Below are positions 1 to 7,257 of a DNA stretch of 32,151 bases, one piece after another (the stretch's first letter is position 1; each line of letters opens with the position of its first letter). Source of the DNA: Erysipelotrichaceae bacterium (GTDB taxonomy: Bacteria; Bacillota_I; Bacilli_A; Erysipelotrichales; Erysipelotrichaceae); NCBI GenBank assembly GCA_017431405.1, contig JAFRLB010000075.1, forward strand, positions 1 through 32,151, read 5' to 3'. The notes below the pieces were generated by a model, which saw nothing but the letters and a program-made list of their open reading frames with translations, ran no database searches and was not told the origin of the DNA. The position numbers and the translations under genes are program-made.

Positions 1-308
1 CCAACCCAGAATGAATCCGCAACAATGAAGTATGCCGCAAAACTGCAGAGCTCCAGCGGCAGATAATCTGAGAACACGACATCGGATCTGCTGATGATGA
101 TCATCTTAAGGATGTCTATCGCAATCAGAATGATGCCTACTGATCTTAAGAGAGTTATTCTTGCAGCAGCGTCAGCTCTTCCGTACACCAAAACGAACCC
201 TGTGATCAGGGCTGCTGTAAGTATGAGCCATGCAAAATGCAGGAATGAGAACTGTCCGTACCCCAAACCCTCAGGGATGTTATCCTTGTGTGTCCAGAAC
301 TGTTTCAT
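1..308 (-). CDS. YwaF/TIGR02206-like integral membrane protein, N-terminal part
   Basis: An ATG at 308 on the minus strand opens a frame of 102 codons that is still open at the window edge, so the C-terminus is missing. The protein begins MKQFWTHK and has a first membrane segment at about residues 21-42 and a second at about 56-72. It then shows LPLELCSF (residues 83-90), which resembles the conserved LPLHLCN-type motif of the YwaF/TIGR02206 family, related to TMEM164. The start agrees with that family, whose members begin a few residues before an aromatic segment. There is no clear Shine-Dalgarno sequence; instead a TATAAT ends 9 nt before the ATG. The gene is monocistronic as far as can be seen and points out of the window. 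Function is unknown; family assignment is from remembered motifs. Confidence 0.72.
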   Translation of the reverse strand, partial: MKQFWTHKDNIPEGLGYGQFSFLHFAWLILTAALITGFVLVYGRADAAARITLLRSVGIILIAIDILKMIIISRSDVVFSDYLPLELCSFAAYFIVADSFWV

Positions 309-317
309 ATAATCTGT

Positions 318-323
318 ATTATA
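318..323 (-). promoter_or_regulatory. Possible -10 element of the YwaF-like gene
   Basis: A consensus TATAAT on the minus strand ends 9 nt before the ATG at 308. Transcription would then start only about 2-4 nt before the start codon, giving a nearly leaderless mRNA. No good -35 was found at 16-18 bp. Confidence 0.4.
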
Positions 324-390
324 TCACCAGTACGGTATATATACAGTTAAAAAAGCATTAAGATGATTCAATATGGTATCTGACAGACAG

Positions 391-433
391 AAAAGAACCC
401 TTACGTCAGGTTTCAGTCCTGATTTCAGGGTTC
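391..433 (-). terminator. Rho-independent terminator of the hydrogenase-like gene
   Basis: Read on the minus strand, GAACCCT pairs with AGGGTTC and encloses a second stem, TCAGG/CCTGA, with a 7-nt loop. TTTTC follows the outer stem. It lies 12 nt after the stop codon at 445. Confidence 0.75.
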
Positions 434-444
434 AGTCATGATTC

Positions 445-1920
445 TTATTTCTGCCAGTTTCTTTCCATTGAGAACTTATCCATAGGGATGTTCTTCAGGT
501 TGTCTAAGATCTTACGGTCATCAGCTGTGCTTAACAGCTTGACTCTGGCTCTGGTGATTTCAACTTCAGTCTTTCTCTTTGAAGGTCCGCCTACGCATCC
601 GCCCGGACAGAACATACCTTCAACGAAGTCTTCCTGAAGCTTATTGGCCTTTAACATCATGATGGCCTTCTTACATTCAGCGCCGCCTGCTGCCTGTAAC
701 AAGGTAATGTTATCGACATCTTCACCGCGTTCCTTCATGCATTCGAGAACAGCCTTGGCAACGCCGCCTGATGAAGCGAACTTCTTACCGAATACGCTGC
801 CTTCCTGAGCAAATTCAGCAACGTCAGTCTTGAATTCAACACCCTTTGATTCCATCATGAACTGCAATTCGCCATAGGTCATGACATAGTCAGCGTTGTC
901 TGTAATGCCATGATTCTGAGCTTCATCCTTCTTGGCAACACACGGTCCAATGAAGACAGTTACACAGTATGGATGTAAGGCCTTTAAGTAACGTGAGGTT
1001 GCGGCCATTGGTGAAACAGTCTGAGACATGTTCTTTTCATATACATCAGGATAATGTTTCCTTAACATGTTAATGAAGGCTGGACAACATGAGGTTGTGA
1101 CTTTCTTTCCTTCCTTAAGAGCTTCAGACCATTCTTCTGATTCCAAGGCAGCAGTCATGTCAGCGCCTAAGCTTACTTCAATCATGTCAGCGAATCCGAG
1201 TTCCTTTAAGGTGTTACGGATTACTGCCAGGTTAACGTTTTCACCAAACTGACCTTCAATACTTGGAGCAACCATGGCGATTACTTCCTTGCCGGCTTTG
1301 ATTTCCTTGATGATGTCTACTAAGAATACTTTTGAACCGATGGCACCGAATGGACAGTTGTGAATGCAGTGACCGCAGTTAACACACTTTTCTTCATCGA
1401 TGTGGGCAATGCCGTATTCATTGTAGGTAATTGCGCCAACAGGGCAGGCTTTCTTACATGGACGTTCAATGTGAATGATGGCACCGTATGGGCAGGCATT
1501 AGCGCACATGCCGCATTCCTTACACTTTGTAGGGTCAATTCTCATGTGGGTATCACCCATTGAGATGGCGCCGAATCTGCATGAATTCAGACAGGCCTTA
1601 CCTAAGCAATGCTGGCACATGTCAGTTACCATGTATGAGTTAATTGGACATTCATCACAGGCAGGTTCAATGACCTGAACGATGTTCTTTGTATCTGGGT
1701 TGGTGGAGACATTTTTGCCTGTTGCCAGTCTTACACGTTCTCTGACGATTTCTCTTTCCTTGTAGACGCAGCATCTCCAGGCAGCTTTCGGACCAGGGAT
1801 GATGTCAAGAACCATCTGGTCAATGGCTTCCTGGTTCAGGTTATCGTTCCAGGCAAGCTTACAGACTTCGGTCTTGATCCTGTTCTTCAGCTTCAAAATT
1901 TCAGCATCATTATTAATCAT
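445..1920 (-). CDS. [FeFe] hydrogenase-like iron-sulfur protein, group B type
   Basis: The product has about 491 residues. The N-terminal half carries Cys-rich ferredoxin-type motifs (CKECGMCANACP, CKKACP, CVNCGHCIHNCP), which imply several [4Fe-4S] clusters. The C-terminal half holds the three H-cluster motifs: TSCCPAF (Cys278, Cys279), GPCVAKKDEA (Cys327) and FCPGGCVGGP (Cys438, Cys442). The GPC and PGGCxGGP variants match the group B lineage (TIGR04105-like) rather than group A, which has MPC and ACPGGC..GGG. All expected H-cluster cysteines are present. Group B enzymes are poorly characterised; a role in ferredoxin-linked H2 metabolism is likely but unproven. The ATG at 1920 has AGGT six bases upstream. 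An ATG at 1953 would add 11 residues but its ribosome site is poor. No maturation gene (hydE, hydF, hydG) lies nearby. Confidence 0.9.
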   Translation of the reverse strand: MINNDAEILKLKNRIKTEVCKLAWNDNLNQEAIDQMVLDIIPGPKAAWRCCVYKEREIVRERVRLATGKNVSTNPDTKNIVQVIEPACDECPINSYMVTDMCQHCLGKACLNSCRFGAISMGDTHMRIDPTKCKECGMCANACPYGAIIHIERPCKKACPVGAITYNEYGIAHIDEEKCVNCGHCIHNCPFGAIGSKVFLVDIIKEIKAGKEVIAMVAPSIEGQFGENVNLAVIRNTLKELGFADMIEVSLGADMTAALESEEWSEALKEGKKVTTSCCPAFINMLRKHYPDVYEKNMSQTVSPMAATSRYLKALHPYCVTVFIGPCVAKKDEAQNHGITDNADYVMTYGELQFMMESKGVEFKTDVAEFAQEGSVFGKKFASSGGVAKAVLECMKERGEDVDNITLLQAAGGAECKKAIMMLKANKLQEDFVEGMFCPGGCVGGPSKRKTEVEITRARVKLLSTADDRKILDNLKNIPMDKFSMERNWQK

Positions 1921-1988
1921 AATTGTACCTATTCCTATCTTTTTCACTAACATTCTACCAATCTTTTCAATAATTTACTATCATAATA

Positions 1989-2096
1989 ATGAAATTAGCT
2001 GGCAATCATCCGCTGGCTTACGCCTTATCCACTGGCTGGATATCAATTGGTGTACTGTGGATGTATGGCGGTTTACTGATGAAATGTCCAAAATAG
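1989..2096 (+). CDS. Possible 35-residue single-span membrane peptide
   Basis: The gap between the hydrogenase-like gene and the CPBP gene holds an ATG...TAG frame of 35 codons. The peptide is MKLAGNHPLAYALS followed by a hydrophobic stretch (residues 16-31, WISIGVLWMYGGLLM) and a short KCPK tail. Codon use (CTG, TTA, GGC) is like its neighbours. There is no Shine-Dalgarno sequence; TATCAT lies 4 nt before the ATG. It could be a small membrane protein, a remnant of a larger gene, or chance. Confidence 0.3.
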   Translation: MKLAGNHPLAYALSTGWISIGVLWMYGGLLMKCPK

Positions 2097-2097
2097 T

Positions 2098-2126
2098 TTT
2101 ACTTTGTACTGATTTCACAATAATAT
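2098..2126 (+). promoter_or_regulatory. Sigma-A-type promoter of the CPBP protease gene
   Basis: TTTACT (2098-2103) and TAATAT (2121-2126) are separated by 17 bp, 27 nt before the start codon at 2154. Confidence 0.6.
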
Positions 2127-2153
2127 GATAAATAGATATAAGGAGAAATTTCT

Positions 2154-2993
2154 ATGGAAAACAAAAAGAAATTCAGGCATTTCCTGCTGGTGCCACCGGT
2201 AATGAGCTTCATATTAATGATTCTTGGTACCCTGATTGGAATGATCATATACACTGTTTGCAGACAGGCTGTAAGTGACAGCGCCTGGCTGTTCCTGTTT
2301 GAAAGCTATGGTGTATTCACAGGCATCTGGATCATTACGATTATATATCTGGCAATTTTTGAAAAAGATATTCTGAAAAACGTGTTTAACGGTCTGAATG
2401 GCAATAATTTCAAGATGTTAATGATCGGTAATGCTATTGGCTTTGGCATGAACATGATCTGTGCACTTGTTGCCATGCTGCATAAGGACATAGCCTTGTC
2501 ATTTTCAGGCTTTGACATCCCTTATTTATTAGTTGCTGCCGTACTGGTATTCATTCAGTCAAGTGCTGAGGAATTAATATGCCGTGGATATATGCACATG
2601 GCATTAAGGGAAAGATATGGTGTCATAATCGCAGCAATAATTAACAGCAGCTTCTTCATGGCCATGCATCTGGGTAATGATGGCGTAACCTGGATCTCAC
2701 TGGCTGAAATATTCATAATTGGAATATGTGCAACTGTCATGGTCGAATGTTATGACAGTTTATGGATGGCATTTGCGCTGCATGCTTCCTGGAACTATAC
2801 ACAGAACATCATTCTTGGCCTGCCTAATTCAGGACTGGTAAGTGAAAAAGCCATCATGCATCTGGATGCCGCAGGCAGCAGTATCTTCTATGACAAGGTA
2901 TTTGGCTTGGAAGGTGGCATTACTTCGGTAATCGTCTGTGTAATTGTCTCAATTGTATTATACTTACTGGCTAAGAAGAAAAATGAAGTCTGA
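2154..2993 (+). CDS. CPBP family intramembrane metalloprotease (CAAX protease/Abi type)
   Basis: The product is a 279-residue polytopic membrane protein. The diagnostic motifs are in order: EELICR (Glu139, Glu140, Arg144), His172 in MAMHLG, and HASWN (His210, Asn214). These correspond to the EExxxR, FxxxH and HxxxN motifs of the CPBP/Rce1-like family, so the likely catalytic residues are intact. About seven or eight hydrophobic segments are visible. Members cleave membrane-associated substrates, and in Bacillota some give bacteriocin self-immunity; no bacteriocin gene is visible here, so the substrate is unknown. The start has AGGAGA 8 nt upstream. The gene has its own promoter and terminator and seems to be transcribed alone. 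Confidence 0.9.
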   Translation: MENKKKFRHFLLVPPVMSFILMILGTLIGMIIYTVCRQAVSDSAWLFLFESYGVFTGIWIITIIYLAIFEKDILKNVFNGLNGNNFKMLMIGNAIGFGMNMICALVAMLHKDIALSFSGFDIPYLLVAAVLVFIQSSAEELICRGYMHMALRERYGVIIAAIINSSFFMAMHLGNDGVTWISLAEIFIIGICATVMVECYDSLWMAFALHASWNYTQNIILGLPNSGLVSEKAIMHLDAAGSSIFYDKVFGLEGGITSVIVCVIVSIVLYLLAKKKNEV

Positions 2994-2997
2994 TAGT

Positions 2998-3042
2998 AAA
3001 CTGTAACTCATGAGAAACAGTCATGTTGTTACAGTTTTTCTT
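2998..3042 (+). terminator. Rho-independent terminator after the CPBP gene
   Basis: AAACTGTAAC (2998-3007) pairs with GTTACAGTTT and is followed by TTTCTTTT. The loop is about 20 nt. Confidence 0.75.
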
Positions 3043-3057
3043 TTCATACTGTATAAT
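3029..3057 (+). promoter_or_regulatory. Promoter of the esterase-flavodoxin unit
   Basis: TATAAT at 3052-3057 has TTACAG 17 bp upstream (3029-3034). The -35 would lie inside the right arm of the preceding terminator. Confidence 0.5.
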
Positions 3058-3104
3058 TAAAGTAACAGAAAAAAAGAATAAATAATGCTTTAAGGAGAAT
3101 GTCT

Positions 3105-3986
3105 ATGTCAATACTCAGCTTGTATATCAGAAAGAACTTTGCCAAGGGTGATAAGCAGCGGGATGCCGGCCTTTCAACACCGGCTGATATCATACGTTAT
3201 GACAGTATTCAGTACGGTCCGGATAAGAAATGGCAGTCATTAGATGTATACAGACCAAAGAATATTGAAGGAAAGCTTCCGGTAATAATCAGTGTGCATG
3301 GTGGCGGCTGGGTATATGGCGATAAGGAAGTATACCAGTTCTATTGCATGAGCTTAGCCCAACGTGGGTTTGCGGTAATTAACTTCAACTACCGTTTGGC
3401 ACCTGAAAACAAGTATCCTGCTCAGGTAGAAGATACTGATGCTGTCGTAAAATGGATGTTGAATAATGAAGATGTCTATGGCTTTGACCTTAATAATGTC
3501 TTTGCGGTTGGTGATTCAGCCGGCGGCCATCTATTAAGTGTATATAATCTGATATTAACCAATAAGGAATATGCAAGGAATTATTATCTCAATCCTCCGG
3601 TTAACTTCCGCTTTAATGCCATTGCCTTAAACTGCGGTGTCTATCAACAGGAAATGCCTTCTAAAAAAGACATGAAGGCATCACTGCTTAATGACCTGTT
3701 ACCAAAGGGCTGGGACGAAAAAGAATTAAACATCTTAAATACCTATGACAAGATAACCGGGGATTTCCCGCCAACATTTGTGATGAGCGCAAACGGTGAC
3801 TTCCTAAGAGGTCAGGTTGACATCATTGTTCCTGAACTGGAAAAGAACAATGTTGAACATGAGGTACACATATACGGTACTGATGACAATCAGTTGGGAC
3901 ACGTCTTCCACTGTAACATCAGATACATCGATGCTAAGAAATGTAATGATGAAGAATGCGAATTCTTCAGAAGACATATGAGATAA
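3105..3986 (+). CDS. Alpha/beta hydrolase, HSL/family IV esterase
   Basis: The product has 293 residues. HGGGW (residues 65-69) is the oxyanion-hole motif of hormone-sensitive-lipase-type esterases, followed by NYRLAPENKYP. The nucleophile is Ser138 in GDSAGG. The later triad candidates are Asp in SANGDF and His in LGHVFH, so the enzyme looks intact. It should hydrolyse short-chain acyl or acetyl esters in the cytoplasm; no signal peptide is seen. The ATG at 3105 has AAGGAG about 8 nt upstream, whereas the ATG at 3099 sits one base from that site and cannot use it well. The gene ends 4 nt before the flavodoxin start, so the two are probably co-transcribed. Confidence 0.88.
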   Translation: MSILSLYIRKNFAKGDKQRDAGLSTPADIIRYDSIQYGPDKKWQSLDVYRPKNIEGKLPVIISVHGGGWVYGDKEVYQFYCMSLAQRGFAVINFNYRLAPENKYPAQVEDTDAVVKWMLNNEDVYGFDLNNVFAVGDSAGGHLLSVYNLILTNKEYARNYYLNPPVNFRFNAIALNCGVYQQEMPSKKDMKASLLNDLLPKGWDEKELNILNTYDKITGDFPPTFVMSANGDFLRGQVDIIVPELEKNNVEHEVHIYGTDDNQLGHVFHCNIRYIDAKKCNDEECEFFRRHMR

Positions 3987-3990
3987 TATT

Positions 3991-4470
3991 ATGAAAACAG
4001 CAGTAGTTTACTATTCCTACAGCGGCAATTGCCGCTTCGTGGCAGATAAGATTGCCAGAAACATTAACGCAGATTTAATTGGCTTGGAAACAGTTGATTC
4101 ATATCCGGATAAGAGGGCTAAGAACTTCTATTTTGGCGGTAAGAGTGCCTTAATGGGTGAGACACCGAAATTAAAGCCATATGAGTTCAAGGCAAGTGAT
4201 TATGATCTGATCATCATCGGCTTACCGGTATGGGCAGCTTCCATTACACCGCCTATTAACACCTTCTTAAAGGAAAATGATCTGAAGGGTAAGAAAATTG
4301 CCGGTTATGCCTGCTGCTCAATTGGCGGTACGGAAAGAGTCCTTAACAAACTGGAAAGTGAACTGGGCACGAAGTTAGTAGCCAGATAAGGCCTTAAGGA
4401 CCCAAAAGACAGACAGTCAGCCGGAAATGATGAAAAAATCAATGAATTCTGTAAGAAGTTAGGAGTATAA
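3991..4470 (+). pseudogene. Flavodoxin interrupted by an in-frame TAA codon
   Basis: The first 132 codons give a flavodoxin with the FMN-phosphate loop YYSYSGNCRFVADKIA and the core segments DLIIIGLPVW and KKIAGYACCSIGG. TAA follows at 4387-4389. In the same frame the sequence continues for 26 codons as G-LKDPKDRQSAGNDEKINEF and so on to a second TAA at 4468-4470. That tail matches the usual flavodoxin C-terminal helix, so the complete gene would encode about 159 residues. One base change, for example AAA, GAA or CAA to TAA, explains the break. The short product lacks the last helix and may be unstable. TAA is not a known selenocysteine or pyrrolysine codon. A base-calling error cannot be excluded. 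It follows the esterase gene by 4 nt. Confidence 0.8.
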
Positions 4471-4480
4471 GTTATAAGAA

Positions 4481-5230
4481 ATGAAAAAAGTGTTTCTTTT
4501 CATCCTGATCATAGCAATTATTATTGGCATGTTTGTGGATGATTATAAGCCACGCCAAACTTCTCATAAGAGGAGTTATCCGAAAGATTTCAAGGTTCAA
4601 CAGACTCAGAAGACTGAATCAGAAACTGAAAAGACAGAAACAGAAGTTAACTCAACAGAATCATCTGACAAGACTGTCAATGGTGTACCGATGCCAGATG
4701 ATCTTAATGAAAAGATGCCATATGCCGGCATGCCGGAAGAATGGATCAATGACACCATAATGGGGCCATATGACAAAACTATGTCCTGGTCAGGGGGAAA
4801 AACCAGTATGTATGGCCAGCAGTATACCTGGATTTTAGGTGATTACAGAGTTCTTGATGTGTACACATACAGGAAAACCGGAAGAGTTGTACAGATCAAA
4901 TACTATAATGAGGAGTTTGCCTGGTATCCAACCGGAGAAGAATTTCTTTATAAGTATGACCTGGAAAACGGCTATCAATGGGGACCGCTTTTGATGCCTA
5001 AGTTCAAGGACTGTTATGACGGTGAATTAATAACCGGCGATGATATGAACAAGTATATCGATGACATGAATAAAAAAGCCCAGGAAATGTACGAGGCTGA
5101 AAATGGCAAAGAAGAGGAAGAGGAGAAGCCGGAGTATACTGATTTCTGGGACTGGTATGATGACTATGGAGACTACTATGATTCAATAGATGAAGCCTGG
5201 GATGATTATGACAGCGAATACGAACGCTAA
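4481..5230 (+). CDS. Membrane-anchored or secreted acidic protein, unknown function
   Basis: The product has 249 residues and I recognise no family. Residues 4-19 form a hydrophobic N-terminal signal or anchor without a lipobox cysteine. A low-complexity Thr/Glu/Lys linker follows (about 44-66), then a folded region rich in Tyr, Trp and Gly (about 75-185). The last 45 residues are dominated by Glu, Asp, Tyr and Trp. The protein probably sits outside the membrane. It begins 11 nt after the second flavodoxin stop; the nearest AGGAG is 15 nt from the ATG, a longer than normal spacing, so translation may be weak. No terminator separates it from the flavodoxin. Confidence 0.72.
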   Translation: MKKVFLFILIIAIIIGMFVDDYKPRQTSHKRSYPKDFKVQQTQKTESETEKTETEVNSTESSDKTVNGVPMPDDLNEKMPYAGMPEEWINDTIMGPYDKTMSWSGGKTSMYGQQYTWILGDYRVLDVYTYRKTGRVVQIKYYNEEFAWYPTGEEFLYKYDLENGYQWGPLLMPKFKDCYDGELITGDDMNKYIDDMNKKAQEMYEAENGKEEEEEKPEYTDFWDWYDDYGDYYDSIDEAWDDYDSEYER

Positions 5231-5239
5231 TCATGACTT

Positions 5240-5268
5240 TTTACAGGAAAACAGTGTAGTATTATAAT
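5240..5268 (+). promoter_or_regulatory. Promoter of the aldo/keto reductase gene
   Basis: TTTACA (5240-5245), a 17-bp spacer and TATAAT (5263-5268) make a near-consensus sigma-A promoter 35 bp before the start codon. Confidence 0.75.
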
Positions 5269-5303
5269 TAACATAGGAAAGAATAAGACGAAAGGAGCAT
5301 GAC

Positions 5304-6419
5304 ATGAGTGTATTTACAGGGAAAGAAAAACTTAAGTTAGGGTTTGGCTTAATGCGTTTGCCAAAGAACGAAGACGGCACGATCAATGTCGAAGAAACCA
5401 GCCAGATGGTTGATAAGTTCATTGAGGCAGGCGGTACATATTTTGATACGGCATTTGCCTATCCTGGTTCAGAAGAAGCCATCAGAAAGGCTCTGGTTGA
5501 AAGATATCCAAGAGACAGCTATACCTTAGCTTCAAAGTGCATCATCTCTCCAGGCAGTAACACTACTGAAGAAGACGCTAAAAATGAAATAAAGACATCT
5601 CTGGAAAGAAGCGGTGCCGGTTACTTTGATTATTATCTGGTACATGCCATTCAGAGAAGCAACTATAAGAAATATGATGAATACGGTATCTGGGATTATG
5701 TTAAGGAATTAAAGGAGAAGGGCTTAGTAAAGCACTGGGGCTTCTCATTCCACGCTGATCCTGACTTACTGGAAGAATTATTGGAAAAGCATCCTGATGC
5801 AGAATTCGTACAGTTACAGATCAACTACGCAGATTGGGAAAACCCTGGTGTTAACAGCAGACGTAACTGGGAAATCTGTAAGGCTCATGGTAAACCGGTC
5901 GTCGTAATGGAACCTGTTAAGGGTGGTATCCTGGCTGATCCAATCGATACAGTAAAGGCAATCTTTGATAAGGAAAATAATGGCTTATCATATTCTTCAT
6001 GGGCACTGAGATTTGTCGCCAGCAAGGATAACCTGTTAGCTGTATTAAGCGGCATGAGTTCGTTGGCTCAGATGGAAGACAACTTAAGCTTCATGAAGGA
6101 CTTCAAGCCTCTTGATGAACATGAAGAAGAAGTCATCAGAGAAGCACAGAAGGCACTTGACGCTGATCAGTCAATTCCTTGTACAGCCTGTCACTATTGC
6201 GTAAAGGGCTGCCCAATGGGCATCCCGATTCCAGAGATCTTCACGGTTGAAAACCGTAAGAAGGGTTCACCGGAATTCCGTACCAAGAGAGAATACGCCA
6301 TCGTTACCCAGGATAAGGGTAAGGCCAGTGACTGTATTCAGTGCGGTCAGTGTGAAGGCGCTTGTCCACAGCACTTACCAATCATTGAATTACTGGTTAA
6401 ATGCCAGGCAATGGAATAA
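5304..6419 (+). CDS. Aldo/keto reductase with C-terminal [4Fe-4S] ferredoxin domain
   Basis: The product has 371 residues. Residues 1-270 are an aldo/keto reductase barrel: FGLMRLP at the start, FDTAFAY (catalytic Asp and Tyr), a Lys in ASKC and a His in LVHA. The last 90 residues carry two Cys clusters, CTACHYCVKGCP and CIQCGQCEGACP, typical of bacterial ferredoxin-type 4Fe-4S folds. This architecture is that of the COG1453 'predicted oxidoreductases of the aldo/keto reductase family' common in anaerobes. Electron donor and substrate are unknown; the clusters suggest ferredoxin coupling rather than simple NADPH use. AAAGGAG precedes the start by 8 nt. The gene has its own promoter and terminator. 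Confidence 0.93.
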   Translation: MSVFTGKEKLKLGFGLMRLPKNEDGTINVEETSQMVDKFIEAGGTYFDTAFAYPGSEEAIRKALVERYPRDSYTLASKCIISPGSNTTEEDAKNEIKTSLERSGAGYFDYYLVHAIQRSNYKKYDEYGIWDYVKELKEKGLVKHWGFSFHADPDLLEELLEKHPDAEFVQLQINYADWENPGVNSRRNWEICKAHGKPVVVMEPVKGGILADPIDTVKAIFDKENNGLSYSSWALRFVASKDNLLAVLSGMSSLAQMEDNLSFMKDFKPLDEHEEEVIREAQKALDADQSIPCTACHYCVKGCPMGIPIPEIFTVENRKKGSPEFRTKREYAIVTQDKGKASDCIQCGQCEGACPQHLPIIELLVKCQAME

Positions 6420-6426
6420 TGAAATG

Positions 6427-6458
6427 AAAACCTCATCATTGATGAGGTTTCTTTTATT
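6427..6458. terminator. Bidirectional terminator between converging genes
   Basis: CCTCATC (6431-6437), loop ATT and GATGAGG (6441-6447) form a perfect stem flanked by AAAA on the left and TTTCTTTTATTT on the right, so it can end transcription both ways. It serves the aldo/keto reductase on the plus strand and the small minus-strand ORF. Confidence 0.85.
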
Positions 6459-6639
6459 TGGTTTCCTGATTTTCGTCATCTTCCTTGTCGATGACCATTA
6501 TCCAGTATTTGTTTTCGGAAACAGGGAACATTTTCGTGAGAAAATAGCGGCCGCCCTCATTAGTGCCGTCTTCAGAAAGATATATGTTGGCAAATGCCTG
6601 GCACTCTTCCTTGGTGCCGGTAAATTCTATGTGCTTGAT
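6454..6639 (-). CDS. Small 61-residue ORF with ATC in place of a start codon
   Basis: Downstream of the NimA-like gene and in the same frame is an ORF with natural-looking protein sequence: (I/M)KHIEFTGTKEECQAFA, then a middle with GGRYFLTKMFPV, a KYWIMVIDKED segment and a charged tail. There is no ATG, GTG or TTG. A perfect AGGAGG (6648-6653) lies 8 nt before an ATC codon at 6637-6639, exactly where an ATG would belong. Either the start has mutated (ATG to ATC), the base is miscalled, or ATC is used. The frame is open further back to 6690. I do not recognise the family. It is probably the second gene of the NimA-like transcript. Confidence 0.5.
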   Translation of the reverse strand: MKHIEFTGTKEECQAFANIYLSEDGTNEGGRYFLTKMFPVSENKYWIMVIDKEDDENQETK

Positions 6640-6690
6640 AAATGCGTCCTCCTGATTATCTATACTGCTTATGTCTTTAAAAATCCTAAA

Positions 6691-7173
6691 CTATTTTCTT
6701 AACAGTTCCTTGCCCTGTTTTCCCGTCATGTGTTCAATTGTCAGTTCAATGCAGCTGACAGCCTTCAGAGAAGTTTCTATTTCATGAGGAAGTTGTTTTT
6801 CATAGCCCGGGCTGTACTTATGGCCTAACATGGTTAATACATCAATTAGTTCTTTTACATCACTCATGATTCTGGCTTTAGCGAAGACGATCACACTGCG
6901 GTAAACAGTTGTAAACTTTTCCGGTAAGATATCATCCATTTCAATGACAGTGAATGTTACCTTGTCGCTTCTTTTTAGAGCATCGATCTTATGGCCTGTT
7001 TTAGCACCATGAATGTAGATCTTGCCATTTTGAAAAGCATAGCTGACAGGTACGCCATATGGGTAGCCGTCATCGCCATTAACTGAAAGAACACCGTTAG
7101 TGCACTTGTTTAAGATGGCAATGCATTCTTCTTCACTTAGCTGCTGAGCGCTTCTGCGCATTTCTCTGAACAT
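6691..7173 (-). CDS. Pyridoxamine 5'-phosphate oxidase-like / NimA-type flavin protein
   Basis: The product has 160 residues. It begins MFREMRR, a common start of NimA-like proteins in Bacillota. It continues with the split-barrel flavin-binding pattern: a strand NGVLSVNGDDGYPYGVPVSY, then IYIHGAKTGHKIDALK and VTFTVIE, and a segment TTVYRSVIVFAKARI. Such proteins bind FMN, F420 or heme and include 5-nitroimidazole reductases; the true substrate cannot be told. The ATG at 7173 has GAGG 8 nt upstream. An upstream ATG at 7200 would add nine residues (MILKNEENN) that look like leader rather than protein. It is divergent from msrA across about 80 bp. Confidence 0.85.
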   Translation of the reverse strand: MFREMRRSAQQLSEEECIAILNKCTNGVLSVNGDDGYPYGVPVSYAFQNGKIYIHGAKTGHKIDALKRSDKVTFTVIEMDDILPEKFTTVYRSVIVFAKARIMSDVKELIDVLTMLGHKYSPGYEKQLPHEIETSLKAVSCIELTIEHMTGKQGKELLRK

Positions 7174-7210
7174 GTTGTTTTCCTCATTTTTTAATATCAT
7201 AGCATAATTG

Positions 7211-7240
7211 TTGCGTATTAAACATTTGATTTACTATAAT
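7211..7240 (+). promoter_or_regulatory. Promoter of msrA
   Basis: TTGCGT (7211-7216) and TATAAT (7235-7240) are separated by 18 bp. A start near 7247 would give a leader of only about 11 nt. Confidence 0.55.
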
Positions 7241-7257
7241 TTTAGCGGGTGATGAAA

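Noticed and set aside
94..312. Plus-strand frame of 72 codons
   Set aside because: It is the antisense of the minus-strand YwaF-like gene, has no ribosome site and reads as low-quality protein.
1799..2128. Plus-strand frame of 109 codons over the hydrogenase start
   Set aside because: Mostly antisense to the hydrogenase-like gene and without a ribosome site; the shorter 1989-2096 frame in another phase looks more protein-like.
4387..4389. Recoding of the flavodoxin stop
   Set aside because: The codon is TAA; known selenocysteine and pyrrolysine recoding uses TGA and TAG, and no recoding hairpin is evident.
5004..5234. Minus-strand frame opposite the acidic tail
   Set aside because: It is a shadow produced by the biased Asp/Glu/Tyr codons and has no ribosome site.
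6247..6702. Plus-strand frame of 151 codons at the end of the aldo/keto reductase
   Set aside because: It runs through the bidirectional terminator and is antisense to the small minus ORF and the NimA-like gene end.
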